A DNA stretch of 64,000 nucleotides from Lysobacter daejeonensis GH1-9. GTDB taxonomy: Bacteria; Pseudomonadota; Gammaproteobacteria; Xanthomonadales; Xanthomonadaceae. Shown one piece after another: positions 34,358 to 43,207 of this stretch; position 1 is the first letter of the stretch; each line of letters opens with the position of its first letter. The stretch covers positions 1 to 64,000 of the forward strand of contig NZ_AVPU01000003.1 in the NCBI RefSeq assembly GCF_000768355.1, given 5' to 3'. The notes under the pieces are model-generated. The model saw only the letters and a list, made by a program, of their open reading frames with translations. It did not search any database and was not told where the DNA came from. The translations under genes were made by a program, and so were the position numbers.

Positions 34358-35140
34358 ATGACCGTGCGGAACGCCTCCACGCAGCACGCCGCCACCCGCC
34401 GTTTCCAGGCCCTGCACGTGCCCGGCGACCCCTTGGTGCTTTTCAACGCGTGGGACCCGGGCAGTGCCCGCGCGGTGGCCGACGCCGGTGCGCAAGCAAT
34501 CGCCACCGGCAGTTGGTCGGTGGCAGCCGCCAATGGCTTCGATGACGGCGAACACCTGCCGCGGGCACTGGCGATGGACAACTTGCGCCGCATCGTCGCC
34601 GCCGTCCCGCTGCCGGTGACGGTGGACCTGGAAAGCGGTTATGGCGATGCGCCGGGAGCGGTCGCCGCCACCGTCGTGGCGGCGCTGGACGCCGGTGCGG
34701 CCGGCTGCAACCTCGAGGACAGCTTCCCCGCCGATGGCACGCTGCGCGATACCGCCGACCAGGTGGCGCGCCTCGTCGCCGCACGCAAGGCGGCGGACGC
34801 CGCCGGCATCGCTCTTTACATCAACGCGCGCACTGATGTGTTCTTCCAGAAGCCGGCCGCCGCGCATGACATGGCGATGGTTGACGCAGCGCTGCAGCGA
34901 GCCCGCGCCTATGCCGATGCGGGCGCCAGCGGCCTGTTCGTGCCGGGGGTGGTGGCTGAGTCGCTGATAGCGCGTCTCGCAGCGGAATCGCCGCTGCCGG
35001 TCAACATCATGGTCATGCCGGGCGTGCCCGATCGCCAGCGGCTCGCGGAACTCGGCATCGCGCGCATCAGCCATGGGCCTGGCCCATACCGGGGCGCGAT
35101 GCAGTGGCTGACCGAGGCTGCGCGGGCGGCGATGGGGTGA
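34358..35140 (+). CDS. Isocitrate lyase/PEP mutase superfamily enzyme
   Basis: A 260-residue TIM-barrel enzyme. The start at ATG 34358 follows GGGGGA; an earlier in-frame ATG would overlap the preceding gene. Signature blocks: NAWDPGSARAVADAGAQAIA, VDLESGYGD (metal-binding acidic loop), GCNLEDS and INARTDVF. The lyase signature 'KKCGH' is absent, which fits the short oxaloacetate decarboxylase or carboxyphosphonoenolpyruvate-type members that act on small 2-oxo acids. Third gene of the AraC operon. Confidence 0.85.
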   Translation: MTVRNASTQHAATRRFQALHVPGDPLVLFNAWDPGSARAVADAGAQAIATGSWSVAAANGFDDGEHLPRALAMDNLRRIVAAVPLPVTVDLESGYGDAPGAVAATVVAALDAGAAGCNLEDSFPADGTLRDTADQVARLVAARKAADAAGIALYINARTDVFFQKPAAAHDMAMVDAALQRARAYADAGASGLFVPGVVAESLIARLAAESPLPVNIMVMPGVPDRQRLAELGIARISHGPGPYRGAMQWLTEAARAAMG

Positions 35141-35168
35141 CCTGATCCACACCCGCGCAGTTTCTGGC

Positions 35169-35468
35169 CTACTTCACGGACTCACGCCACTGGACGTTGC
35201 CAAAGCCGATCTGAACGGCTTTCTCAATCTCAACAACAGGCACGGCCTTGAACTCAAAGAACGGCGTCCATGCGCCATGCACCTGCAACGCGGCGACCGC
35301 CGAGTCCGTTTCAACCAGCGCCAGGCCTCCTGTTCCATCGGCATACGAGTAATGGGCCTTGAACACATATTCGGTGGGCGGTTTCCAGTTGGCGAACAGA
35401 GCGAGCGCACGTTTCTGCGACTCCTCAGTGGCATTGGGGCGCACCCGGTAGCTGACTGCGAACAACAT
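35169..35468 (-). CDS. DUF3303-like protein
   Basis: A 99-residue soluble protein with a strong ribosome site (GAAGGAGG). Blocks LFANWKPPTEYVFKAHYSYA, GGLALVETD and FFEFKAVPVVEIEKAV give a ferredoxin-like alpha/beta dimer plan as in DUF3303 and other dimeric alpha-beta-barrel proteins. No catalytic residues evident. Monocistronic. Confidence 0.7.
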   Translation of the reverse strand: MLFAVSYRVRPNATEESQKRALALFANWKPPTEYVFKAHYSYADGTGGLALVETDSAVAALQVHGAWTPFFEFKAVPVVEIEKAVQIGFGNVQWRESVK

Positions 35469-35648
35469 GACTGCCTCCTTCGTGGGAATGAACGATCATC
35501 CCCCTCCGCTCCCCTTACCCTGGGCGGACCCTGGAAGCAGCGTGCTACCGGATCAACGTTCATAGCCAACGCCCACCGGTGGGAAAAGCGGCCGGTCTAG
35601 TACCCCCCACACAGGTGCCTTTCATTCGCTCACGGTCAAGGATCATCA

Positions 35649-36542
35649 CTACGGCGACAAAACCGCCCAATCCACGCCCCAGTTGAACTTGTCGCCATCG
35701 CTATACGGGCTCTTGTCGCCGAAATACACCTCAAGGTAATTGCCCGGCGTCAGTACGCCTATCTCACGGATATGTTGATCCTGGCAAGTCGAAAACAGGT
35801 AACAGCTCACCGGACGGAACTCGAAGTCGAAACCGCGGATCACGATGCGGCTCGCTGGGCCGCAGGCATCGATGGGTTTGCGTTCCCCTCCACCGATCAC
35901 ATCGTTTCCTGAGGAGTGGCCCAGTCGCGCGACCATCGAGGGCGGCAGATATGCGTATTCGAGCTCGAACTTGTACACGTCGTCTGAATCGCTGTCGTCC
36001 TCGTCCTTGAAGTGGGCGTGGAGGACGCCGTCCTGCTCCCACAGGCCGATACGCCGCAGGTGGTGGTCGTCCGCGGGGAAGAAGAAGCTGAAACCCACGA
36101 TGACGAAGACGTGGTCGGGCGATGGCCGGTCCAGTTGCCAGCTGCAGGTTTTCCGGCAGAAGTCGAACGTCTTGCGCCGTTGGACGCCGTTCGCGGGCAC
36201 GTCCGCGTGTTCGACCTTGTAGAAGATCTGATCGTCACGGCCCCTGTCCTGCAGCGTAATGAAGATCTGCCCCGGTGGCACGGCCGAGGATTCGGGACTC
36301 GGGTCCCGGATCGGAGAAGCTGGTTCCACCGCAATCGCTTCGATGTGGTTGTCGCCGTTCGTGTAGCGCATGTAGAAGGATTCCAGTAACGGCACTCCGG
36401 CGACGGGGTACGGCTGGAACGTGCCGGCGGTGGAAAAGCCTGAGGCGTCGGCGGCCGACGCGTGCATCGGCGAAGCGGAAAGGACGGCCAACAGGAGTCC
36501 ACGGGCGCTGGCGCGGACGGCGGTTTGGAAGGTTTGTGCCAT
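35649..36542 (-). CDS. Secreted hypothetical protein, last gene of an exoprotein operon
   Basis: A 297-residue exported protein from ATG 36542 (GGAGAACGGCC ahead); signal peptide ends SASA near residue 30. It is acidic, with several beta-rich segments, an acidic run (DEDDSDSDDVYKF) and four or five Cys (DFCRKTCSW, SCYLFSTCQ). I see no catalytic motif. It is 32 bases after the preceding operon gene. Function unknown; the acidic run could bind calcium. Confidence 0.65.
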   Translation of the reverse strand: MAQTFQTAVRASARGLLLAVLSASPMHASAADASGFSTAGTFQPYPVAGVPLLESFYMRYTNGDNHIEAIAVEPASPIRDPSPESSAVPPGQIFITLQDRGRDDQIFYKVEHADVPANGVQRRKTFDFCRKTCSWQLDRPSPDHVFVIVGFSFFFPADDHHLRRIGLWEQDGVLHAHFKDEDDSDSDDVYKFELEYAYLPPSMVARLGHSSGNDVIGGGERKPIDACGPASRIVIRGFDFEFRPVSCYLFSTCQDQHIREIGVLTPGNYLEVYFGDKSPYSDGDKFNWGVDWAVLSP

Positions 36543-36574
36543 GGCCGTTCTCCGTTTGCTCGCCGAGCGCATCG

Positions 36575-36973
36575 CTACAGATGCAGGTTGAACGTCGGCT
36601 CTGATTCCTTCACGCACCGCGACTGGCGCACCTCGCAGCGTTCGTGCTCGTCGCACCCTTCGCGCCTGACGAAGCACGCACAGATCACTTGTTTTCCGTC
36701 GAGCACGCCGAAGCCGCGGCAGGGCTTGTCGTTGACACAAGTTCCCTGCTCGCCATTGCGATAGCGGGGGGCGCAATCGCCGCGGCTGGGGACCCGCGGT
36801 AGCAACGGCGCGGGCTGGCCGGTGGTACGGAATGCTTCGACCGGGGGAGCGCGACCGATCGAGACGGAGTCGACCTGCGGCTGCGTGCCAAGCGTCCCCA
36901 TGGAACAGGCCGTGGCCAGCAACACCAGACTCGGTGAAAGCCACCACTTCGAGACGCCACGTGGAGTGCGCAT
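36575..36973 (-). CDS. Cys-rich putative lipoprotein
   Basis: A 132-residue protein with a signal peptide and a lipobox-like LLATAC near residue 23. The mature C-terminal half has eight Cys in a dense pattern (CAPRYRNGEQGTCVNDKPCR, then CACFVRREGCDEHERCE and RC), like a small disulfide-bonded domain. The gene starts 12 bases after the stop of the BNR gene, so it is in the same operon. No family recognised. Confidence 0.6.
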   Translation of the reverse strand: MRTPRGVSKWWLSPSLVLLATACSMGTLGTQPQVDSVSIGRAPPVEAFRTTGQPAPLLPRVPSRGDCAPRYRNGEQGTCVNDKPCRGFGVLDGKQVICACFVRREGCDEHERCEVRQSRCVKESEPTFNLHL

Positions 36974-36985
36974 CGGCCCTCTCCC

Positions 36986-38440
36986 TTACCTTGGTTGGCG
37001 CACGGACTGCACGTGTTGATGTTGCGCCGCGTGCTGCCAGCGGTAGGTGCAACCCTTGCCGTGGTCCGAGCTGGTGAAGCGGATGAAAACCGGGGTGGCC
37101 TTGTCGAATCCGACATGCAGCATGTCATCGTAGTCGCCCCAGTAGCCGCGGATGTCGGAGCAAACCCTGATGTCACCCAGCACGGTTACCGGAATCCCCA
37201 ATGGCGTGCCGTTGAAGTACCCCAACGTCATGCTCGCCAAGCCGACGCCGGTGACCTTGGGGCCGTTGCGGACGTAGAAGGAGCTTGTCCAGACCGGGGG
37301 GCGCGACATCGTGCCGGCCCAGGTCGTTACGTTGGGGTTGAAGGCATCGACGGTGTCACCAGCGCCACCGGGTGAAGACCGCCACTGCGGCACGGGATGG
37401 CATTGGCCAAGATCGGCTGCACAGGCGGCGCCCTCGATGTAAAGTCGGGCGCCGTTTCTGCGCGTGTACAGGATGCGCACAGCATCGTTGCCACCCTCGG
37501 ACGCAGCACCTATGTCGAAGGAAAACTGCGGGGCGCCGCGGATCGTCAGGGGACTTCCCAGGACCCTGGTGCCGAGGTCGATCGTGGCGATTCCGCCGGC
37601 GACGGCTTCGCTGACCTGGGTTGGCGTGCGCCACTGGCCGTCACGATATCGGTTCATGTAGACGAATGACTGCCCGGACGTCGCTCTTACTTCGGTAGCG
37701 ACATAGAGCCAACTGTCCGCCGACGTGCGCAAGCGGGGATGGCTGCCGACGGTCAGGCGCGGGAAGGGATCGGCGATCTCCTCGAAGGGCGCGTTGTGAC
37801 TGCTCGCGCGCCACACACGGATCCGGGTCGTGGTGAGGTCGAAGTAGGCTGCGTAGATCTCGCCGCATGGCGAAGCCGCCATGCTGGCCCCATCGTAGAA
37901 GTTGTGGTTCGTGGTGACGCACTGGTAATGGGTGAAGGTGACGCCGCCATCCAGCGATCGGGCGATGCAGGCACCGCCCATCGCACTGGCGGGCGTGTCG
38001 TTGAGGCCGCTCGCCGGGAACTTGGCGTCGGGTGCGGCGAGGTAGGACACGAAGACCACGGAAGGGTCGATACGCGAAGTCGTGATCGCCGGGTCGCTCC
38101 ACAGGATGGACCAGCCGGCCGGAGGCGCAAGCTTGCCGCCGTAAGTCCAGGTCCGGCCCAGATCTTCCGAATACGACCAGCCTGCCAGGCTCGCGCCGCG
38201 GCGGATGACGCGTGAGTTCGGGCCCAGGACAATCGTGTCCTCGTTACCGGTCATGTCGTTGAAGGCGACCACGACGCGATGCCGGCTCGAGGCGATGCTC
38301 GTGGTGGCCGCTGTCTCGGACTGCATTGCCGCCAGGGTGGCTGGGTCCTGGCCGGTCACGACCCCGAGCGAGGCGCAGCCCGCTTGGGCGACCGCGAGCA
38401 GGACGGACAGCAGGGGAAGCAATACGGCGCGAACGTGCAT
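36986..38440 (-). CDS. BNR/sialidase-like lipoprotein
   Basis: A 484-residue lipoprotein (signal MHVRAVLLPLLSVLLAVAQA, then GCAS). Asp-box motifs YSEDLGRTW and ARSLDGGVTF and a repeated strand pattern point to a beta-propeller of the BNR or exo-alpha-sialidase class. The catalytic residues of true sialidases cannot be identified. RIDPSVVFVSYL and GCTYRWQH are local features. First gene of a three-gene operon of secreted proteins. Confidence 0.7.
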   Translation of the reverse strand: MHVRAVLLPLLSVLLAVAQAGCASLGVVTGQDPATLAAMQSETAATTSIASSRHRVVVAFNDMTGNEDTIVLGPNSRVIRRGASLAGWSYSEDLGRTWTYGGKLAPPAGWSILWSDPAITTSRIDPSVVFVSYLAAPDAKFPASGLNDTPASAMGGACIARSLDGGVTFTHYQCVTTNHNFYDGASMAASPCGEIYAAYFDLTTTRIRVWRASSHNAPFEEIADPFPRLTVGSHPRLRTSADSWLYVATEVRATSGQSFVYMNRYRDGQWRTPTQVSEAVAGGIATIDLGTRVLGSPLTIRGAPQFSFDIGAASEGGNDAVRILYTRRNGARLYIEGAACAADLGQCHPVPQWRSSPGGAGDTVDAFNPNVTTWAGTMSRPPVWTSSFYVRNGPKVTGVGLASMTLGYFNGTPLGIPVTVLGDIRVCSDIRGYWGDYDDMLHVGFDKATPVFIRFTSSDHGKGCTYRWQHAAQHQHVQSVRQPR

Positions 38441-38634
38441 GGGTCGCTCCCTGACCGGTCACCACGCAGCTGCACGGTGCGTTCTTTCCGGCGTCGTAGA
38501 TGGGAACGCGGCGACGTAGGAAAACGGGCCAGTCCGATAGTCCACATGTCCAAGGTGGGAAAAGGGTCTCCCACGCGACGTCTGGCGATGCTCGCCCCGG
38601 CGACAGCCTGGGACTGCTCCGAGCTTGACCCGCC

Positions 38635-39114
38635 TCAACCGTTCCGCGCCGCTTCAATCGCCGCAACATCAATCTTCCGCATCTGCATCATCGCGTTGAA
38701 GACCCGCTTGGCGGCGGCGCGATCGGAGCCGGTGACCGCTTCCATCAGTACGCGTGGCGCGATCTGCCATGACACGCCCCACTTGTCCTTGCACCAGCTG
38801 CACTCGCTTTCCTGGCCGCCGTTGCTGACGATTGCGTTCCACAAGCGGTCGGTTTCGGCCTGGTCCTCGGTCACGACCTGAAACGAGAAGGCCTCGTTGT
38901 GCTGGATGCCCGGGCCGCCATTGAGGCCGATGCAGGGCAGGCCCATGACGGTGAACTCCACCATCAACGCATCGCCCTCCTTGCCCGCCGGGTAGTCCCC
39001 CGGGGCGCGGTGCACGGCACCCACGGCGCTGTCGGGGAAGGTGCGTGCGTAGAACTCGGCCGCTTCCAGGGCGGTGCCGTCGTACCAGAGGCAGAGGGTT
39101 GTCTTGCTGGTCAT
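38635..39114 (-). CDS. VOC-family protein (PhnB/3-demethylubiquinone MT-like)
   Basis: A 159-residue vicinal-oxygen-chelate protein. It starts TTLCLWYDGTALEAAEFYAR and contains FTVMGLPCIGLNGGPGIQHN and WGVSWQIAPRVLMEAV, the signature of the PhnB-like glyoxalase group. Metal ligands are not certain. The start overlaps the preceding DHFR-like gene by 4 bases, so both are coupled. Confidence 0.85.
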   Translation of the reverse strand: MTSKTTLCLWYDGTALEAAEFYARTFPDSAVGAVHRAPGDYPAGKEGDALMVEFTVMGLPCIGLNGGPGIQHNEAFSFQVVTEDQAETDRLWNAIVSNGGQESECSWCKDKWGVSWQIAPRVLMEAVTGSDRAAAKRVFNAMMQMRKIDVAAIEAARNG

Positions 39115-39752
39115 GCAGGTTCTCCTGTGGGGGTGGTGTTGGCGGGCGGGGCGCTGGTCCGCACCTCACCCACGCGTACGTAGCGGGATACCAGCACGCC
39201 GGTGGACGTGGTCAGCGACTCTTCCAGCCGGAACGCCGCTGCTTGTGCGTGATCGTCGAACAGGTGTTTGCCGCGGCCGAGCAGCACCGGGTAGACCAGC
39301 AGCCGCAGCTCGTCCACCAGGTCGGTGGCAAGCAGTTGGTGCAGCAGCTCGCTGCTGCCTTGGGTCAGCAGGTCAGGGCCGTCGCCGCGCTTGAGCGCGC
39401 GTACCGTGGCGGTGACGCCGGGCCCCAACGCATGGCTGTTCTGCCACTCAAGCGTCTCCGGGTGGTGGGTGGCAACGTGCTTGGTGGCGCCGTTGAACAG
39501 GTCGGCGATGTAGCGGTGCGGGGCGTCTTCCACAACGTGAGGCCAGTACGCGGCGAAGATGTCGTAGGTGCGCCGACCGAGCACCAGCTCGAACGGGCGC
39601 GTGAAGGCGCCGCCCATCGCGTCCGTGCCGTCGTCATAGGGCCAGACCCAGCCGCCGTAGGCAAAGCCGCCGCTGGTGTCTTCGTCAGGGCCGCCTGGCG
39701 CCTGCATGACGCCATCGAGGCTGATCATGGCGGCGATAGTGAGCTTTCGCAT
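39111..39752 (-). CDS. Dihydrofolate-reductase-like protein (RibD C-terminal type)
   Basis: A 213-residue protein starting MRKLTIAAMISLDGVMQAPG. This N terminus, together with FELVLGRRTYDIFAAYWP and LLTQGSSELLHQLLATDLVD, is the RibD_C/DHFR-like fold used for NADPH-dependent reductions. Often paired with VOC genes, as here (ATGA overlap). The reaction is unknown. Confidence 0.88.
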   Translation of the reverse strand: MRKLTIAAMISLDGVMQAPGGPDEDTSGGFAYGGWVWPYDDGTDAMGGAFTRPFELVLGRRTYDIFAAYWPHVVEDAPHRYIADLFNGATKHVATHHPETLEWQNSHALGPGVTATVRALKRGDGPDLLTQGSSELLHQLLATDLVDELRLLVYPVLLGRGKHLFDDHAQAAAFRLEESLTTSTGVLVSRYVRVGEVRTSAPPANTTPTGEPA

Positions 39753-40032
39753 GGAGCCTCCGTTTATGGTGCATCTATGCCTACGACGGATGACCGGGCC
39801 CTGGATCGACAAGTCGGCGTTGGCATGTGATGGCTCGCCACTGCAAGCCAGCGAGACGGTGCACCTGCGGGGATTTGGCGAACGTGAAGCGGCGGGGCAT
39901 CAAACAGTCGGCGCTGGGAATGTGGCGCTGCAGCAATCAGTGGCGTGCTCCCCGCCTTTGCGCCGTGGTAGGGTCGCGTCCTGCGCAGCAGGGGGGAGCC
40001 TGTTGCGACAGCCGCAAAGACAGGGGAACAGC

Positions 40033-40704
40033 ATGGATGGGAGCGAACGGTTCGACCGAGACCAACTCCGCCGGGACGGTTACGTCGTGCTGCGTGGTGC
40101 AATCCCTGCCGAGTGGCTGGTCCCTCTGCGTGACGCATTCGACGCGGGCGTCAAAGCCAACGACCAATGGGCGGTGCCGCGCGGGCCGGGCTGGCGCCAT
40201 GCGTCGCTGGATCTGGATCCGTACGTCCAGGCCGTGTGCCGCTTGCCGGTGCTGCTGGCGGCGGCCGGTGCGCTGATTGGTGAACGATTCTTCGTCGCGC
40301 AGGTAGAGGGGCGTGAACCGTTGTGCGGCGGCGGGCACCAGGGACTACACCGCGATCTGTCAGACCAGCGGCCCGGCGACACGGTGAACGCGCTGGCCTT
40401 TTTCGACGACTTCGGGCCCGACAACGGTGCGACGCGACTCATCCCCGGCAGTCATCGTCCCGTGCAACGAGAGTCGGCAATCCATCCCGCCGCCGAGTCC
40501 CAAGCCGTGCAATTGGTGGGTTCGGCGGGTGACATCCTGGTGTTCGATGCCGATCTGGTGCATGCCGGCACCCTGAACCCCAGCGACGCGCGTCGCCGCT
40601 CCATCCTGATCGGCTACTTCGCCGAGCCGTGCCATGCCTCGCACCTTGCCACGGCACATCTGCGCAGCGTAAGGATGGACACGAGCGAGCGCTTCGATCC
40701 GTAA
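40033..40704 (+). CDS. Phytanoyl-CoA dioxygenase family protein
   Basis: A 223-residue Fe(II)/2-oxoglutarate oxygenase. The start is ATG 40033 (GGGGAA ahead), giving the usual opening FDRDQLRRDGYVVLRGAIP. Iron ligands: His106 and Asp108 in LHRDLSD, and His177 in DADLVHAGTLNPS. Arg187 to Arg189 likely bind 2-oxoglutarate. The Cys/Gly loop CGGGHQGLH precedes the first ligand. Length is typical of short PhyH proteins. Substrate unknown. Confidence 0.87.
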   Translation: MDGSERFDRDQLRRDGYVVLRGAIPAEWLVPLRDAFDAGVKANDQWAVPRGPGWRHASLDLDPYVQAVCRLPVLLAAAGALIGERFFVAQVEGREPLCGGGHQGLHRDLSDQRPGDTVNALAFFDDFGPDNGATRLIPGSHRPVQRESAIHPAAESQAVQLVGSAGDILVFDADLVHAGTLNPSDARRRSILIGYFAEPCHASHLATAHLRSVRMDTSERFDP

Positions 40705-40774
40705 GATCGATTGCAGCAGCCGAGGCGTGACGGAAATCCTGGCTTCGGCCGCGGGACTGTTTGCGGCGGCGGCC

Positions 40775-41662
40775 TCAGGCCAGATGCCGCCCAAACCACG
40801 CCAGCGTCCGCTCCCACGCCAGGTTGGCCGCAGCCTCGTCGTAACGCGGGGTGGAGTCGTTGTGGAAGCCGTGGCCGGTGCCCGGGTAGATGTGCGCCTC
40901 GTAGGTCTTGCCCGCGGCCTTCAGCGCAGCCTCGTATGCGGGCCAGGTGGCGTTGACGTTGTCGTCCTTCTCGGCGAACTGGAACAGTAGAGGCGCGCGG
41001 ATGCGGCCGACGTCTTCCGGCTTGGCCTGGCGGCCGTAGAACGGCACCGCGGCCGCCAGTTCCGGGTACGCCACCGATGCCGCGTTGCATACGCCGCCGC
41101 CGTAGCAGAAGCCGGTGATGCCCACCTTGCCGGTGCTGCGCTCGTGCTTGAGCAGGAACTCGATGGCGGCGAAGAAGTCGTTCATCAGTTTTTCCGGGTT
41201 GACCTGCCGCTGCAGCTCGCGGCCCTTGTCGTCGTTGCCCGGGTAGCCGCCGACCGAGCTCAGCCCGTCCGGCGCCAGCGCGAGGTAGCCGGCCTTGGCC
41301 AAGCGCCGCGCCACGTCTTCGATGTAAGGATTGAGGCCGCGGTTCTCGTGCACCACCACGACGGCTGGCACCTTGCCCTCGGCCTTGGCCGGGCGCACCA
41401 GGTAGCCGCGCACGTCGCCGTGCCCCTTGGGCGACGGGTAGTGCAGGTACTCGGCCACGATGTCCGGGTCGGTGAACTTCACCTGTTCGGCCAGCGCGTA
41501 GTTGGGGCTGAGCGCGGCCAGCACGCCCACGGCGGTCATGCCGCCCAGGGCGAGGTGCCCGGCGCGCTCCAGGAACTGGCGCCGGCTTATGCGGCCGTGC
41601 ACGTAGCCGTCATACAGCTCCAGCAGCTCAGGGGAGAAGTCCTTGGCGGTCAGGCGGTTCAT
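40775..41662 (-). CDS. Tat-exported dienelactone hydrolase family protein
   Basis: A 295-residue alpha/beta hydrolase. The N terminus carries a Tat signal (RISRRQFLERAG, Arg27-Arg28) and a hydrophobic stretch, so it is exported folded. Catalytic residues: Cys186 in GFCYGGG, Asp233 or 234 in EKDDNV, His264 in GTGHGFH. A nucleophilic Cys marks dienelactone hydrolases. It opens lactone or acts on small esters in the periplasm; the natural substrate is not clear. Single gene, facing a flavin monooxygenase gene. Confidence 0.88.
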   Translation of the reverse strand: MNRLTAKDFSPELLELYDGYVHGRISRRQFLERAGHLALGGMTAVGVLAALSPNYALAEQVKFTDPDIVAEYLHYPSPKGHGDVRGYLVRPAKAEGKVPAVVVVHENRGLNPYIEDVARRLAKAGYLALAPDGLSSVGGYPGNDDKGRELQRQVNPEKLMNDFFAAIEFLLKHERSTGKVGITGFCYGGGVCNAASVAYPELAAAVPFYGRQAKPEDVGRIRAPLLFQFAEKDDNVNATWPAYEAALKAAGKTYEAHIYPGTGHGFHNDSTPRYDEAAANLAWERTLAWFGRHLA

Positions 41663-41808
41663 GGTGGCGGGTCCTCGCATGGCGGGGTGGACGGCGCCTT
41701 TACCTTACTGGACTGGAAGCGGTCCGGCGGCATGCGGCGCTGCAGCCAGCGAACCACTTATGATCCCGGCTGGAACGCTAAGGATCGGAGCCCGGCAGGG
41801 GCAGGCGC

Positions 41809-43065
41809 ATGCGGATCGCCATCGTGGGTTATGGAACGGGTGGGCAGGCGTCGGCGCTGCTGTTGTCGGCAGACGGTCACGAGGTTGAGGTATTCGAGCG
41901 TGCGCCACGGCCTGGTCCGGTGGGCGCGGGCTTCCTGCTGCAGCCCGTCGGCCTGTCGGTGCTGTGGGAGATGGGACTGCTCGACCAGGTGCTAGCGCAT
42001 GGTGCGCCCATTCGCCGCTTGTATGGCGAGACCTCCAGTGGCCGTCCAGTCATGGATATGCGCTACCGTGAACTGGACGCGCGCTTCTTCGGCGTCGGCC
42101 TGCAACGCGGTGCGCTGTTCGGCGTGCTGGATGCCGAGTGGCATGCGGGGCGGCAATTGCATGCCGACCACGCCATCACCGAGGTGGACGCCGAGTCCGG
42201 CGCGCTGACCGATGCGGAGGGACGACGCCATGCGGGCTACGACCTGGTCATCGTCGCCGATGGCGCGGCTTCGCGCCTGCGCGGCCAGGTGGTGCCGGCG
42301 CGCGTGGACAGGCCGTATCCGTGGGGTGCGCAATGGTGCCTGGTGGAGCAGGGCGATTGGCCCTGGATCGACGAGCTGCAACAGCGCTATGTCGGCGCCC
42401 GCCGCATGGTGGGTATGCTGCCCGTGGGCACGCGGCCGGATGATCCGGTGCCGAGGTTGAGCTTCTTCTGGAGCCTGCCGGTGGCGACGCTCGACGGCGG
42501 CGCCACGGGGCTGCAATGGCGCGATCAGTTGGAGGCGCTCTGGCCCGAAGCCGGCCGGCGATTACACACGGTGGATGTCCCCGGGGGGCTGCTTGCGGCG
42601 CGTTACCGTGACGCCGTGCACCGGCACTGGTTCCGCGGCCGCACCGTGCTGCTGGGCGATGCCGCCCACGCGATGAGCCCGCAGCTGGGGCAGGGCGTCA
42701 ACATGGCGCTGCTGGATGCCCGTGCGCTGCGTGACGCGTTGCGCCAGCACGCGGCGCTCCCCATGGCCCTGGCGGCCTATGAGCGCGAGCGTCGCGCCCA
42801 TCTTGGCGTCTACCACTTCTGGAGCCGATGGCTGACACCGCTGTTCCAGTCCGAGCGCGACGTGGCAGCGGGTCTTCGCGATGCGCTGTTCCACCCGCTA
42901 TCGCGCGTGCCGGGCGGGCGTGGGCAGATGCTGCGGGTGCTGAGTGGAACCCGGCGGGGGTGGCTGGGGACGTTCGGTTTGCCGGATGGCTTTCTGCAGG
43001 CGTTATCCGAGCTTGAGCCCACGCTGACGTGTCCCGCGCGCAAGGCAGCAGAAGGCGTGGCGTAA
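41809..43065 (+). CDS. FAD-dependent monooxygenase
   Basis: A 418-residue flavoprotein of the p-hydroxybenzoate hydroxylase class. The N-terminal FAD site is VGYGTGGQASA, a DG motif (VIVADGAASRLR) is central, and the GD motif is VLLGDAAHAMSPQLGQG. These give FAD and NADPH binding for hydroxylation of a phenol-like or ring substrate. Its length matches the family. It lies next to the Tat-exported hydrolase and has a hairpin terminator after it. Substrate unknown. Confidence 0.88.
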   Translation: MRIAIVGYGTGGQASALLLSADGHEVEVFERAPRPGPVGAGFLLQPVGLSVLWEMGLLDQVLAHGAPIRRLYGETSSGRPVMDMRYRELDARFFGVGLQRGALFGVLDAEWHAGRQLHADHAITEVDAESGALTDAEGRRHAGYDLVIVADGAASRLRGQVVPARVDRPYPWGAQWCLVEQGDWPWIDELQQRYVGARRMVGMLPVGTRPDDPVPRLSFFWSLPVATLDGGATGLQWRDQLEALWPEAGRRLHTVDVPGGLLAARYRDAVHRHWFRGRTVLLGDAAHAMSPQLGQGVNMALLDARALRDALRQHAALPMALAAYERERRAHLGVYHFWSRWLTPLFQSERDVAAGLRDALFHPLSRVPGGRGQMLRVLSGTRRGWLGTFGLPDGFLQALSELEPTLTCPARKAAEGVA

Positions 43066-43141
43066 GGCAGCGACCAGACGCGTAGGCATCCAGCGTGCCA
43101 CCGGTGGGGCGCGCGACCCTGTGTTTGTTGTTGTCGCGGTC

Positions 43142-43170
43142 AAAGCGTGGGGGCTGAGTCCCCACGCTTT
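43142..43170. terminator. Bidirectional hairpin terminator
   Basis: A perfect 11-bp stem AAAGCGTGGGG / CCCCACGCTTT with a 7-base loop lies between two convergent genes, 76 bases after the monooxygenase stop and 37 after the stop of the leftward gene. Only short T-runs border it. Confidence 0.7.
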
Positions 43171-43207
43171 GGGTCGGGGAGGGCGTGGCAGGCAGTCCAC
43201 GCGATGC

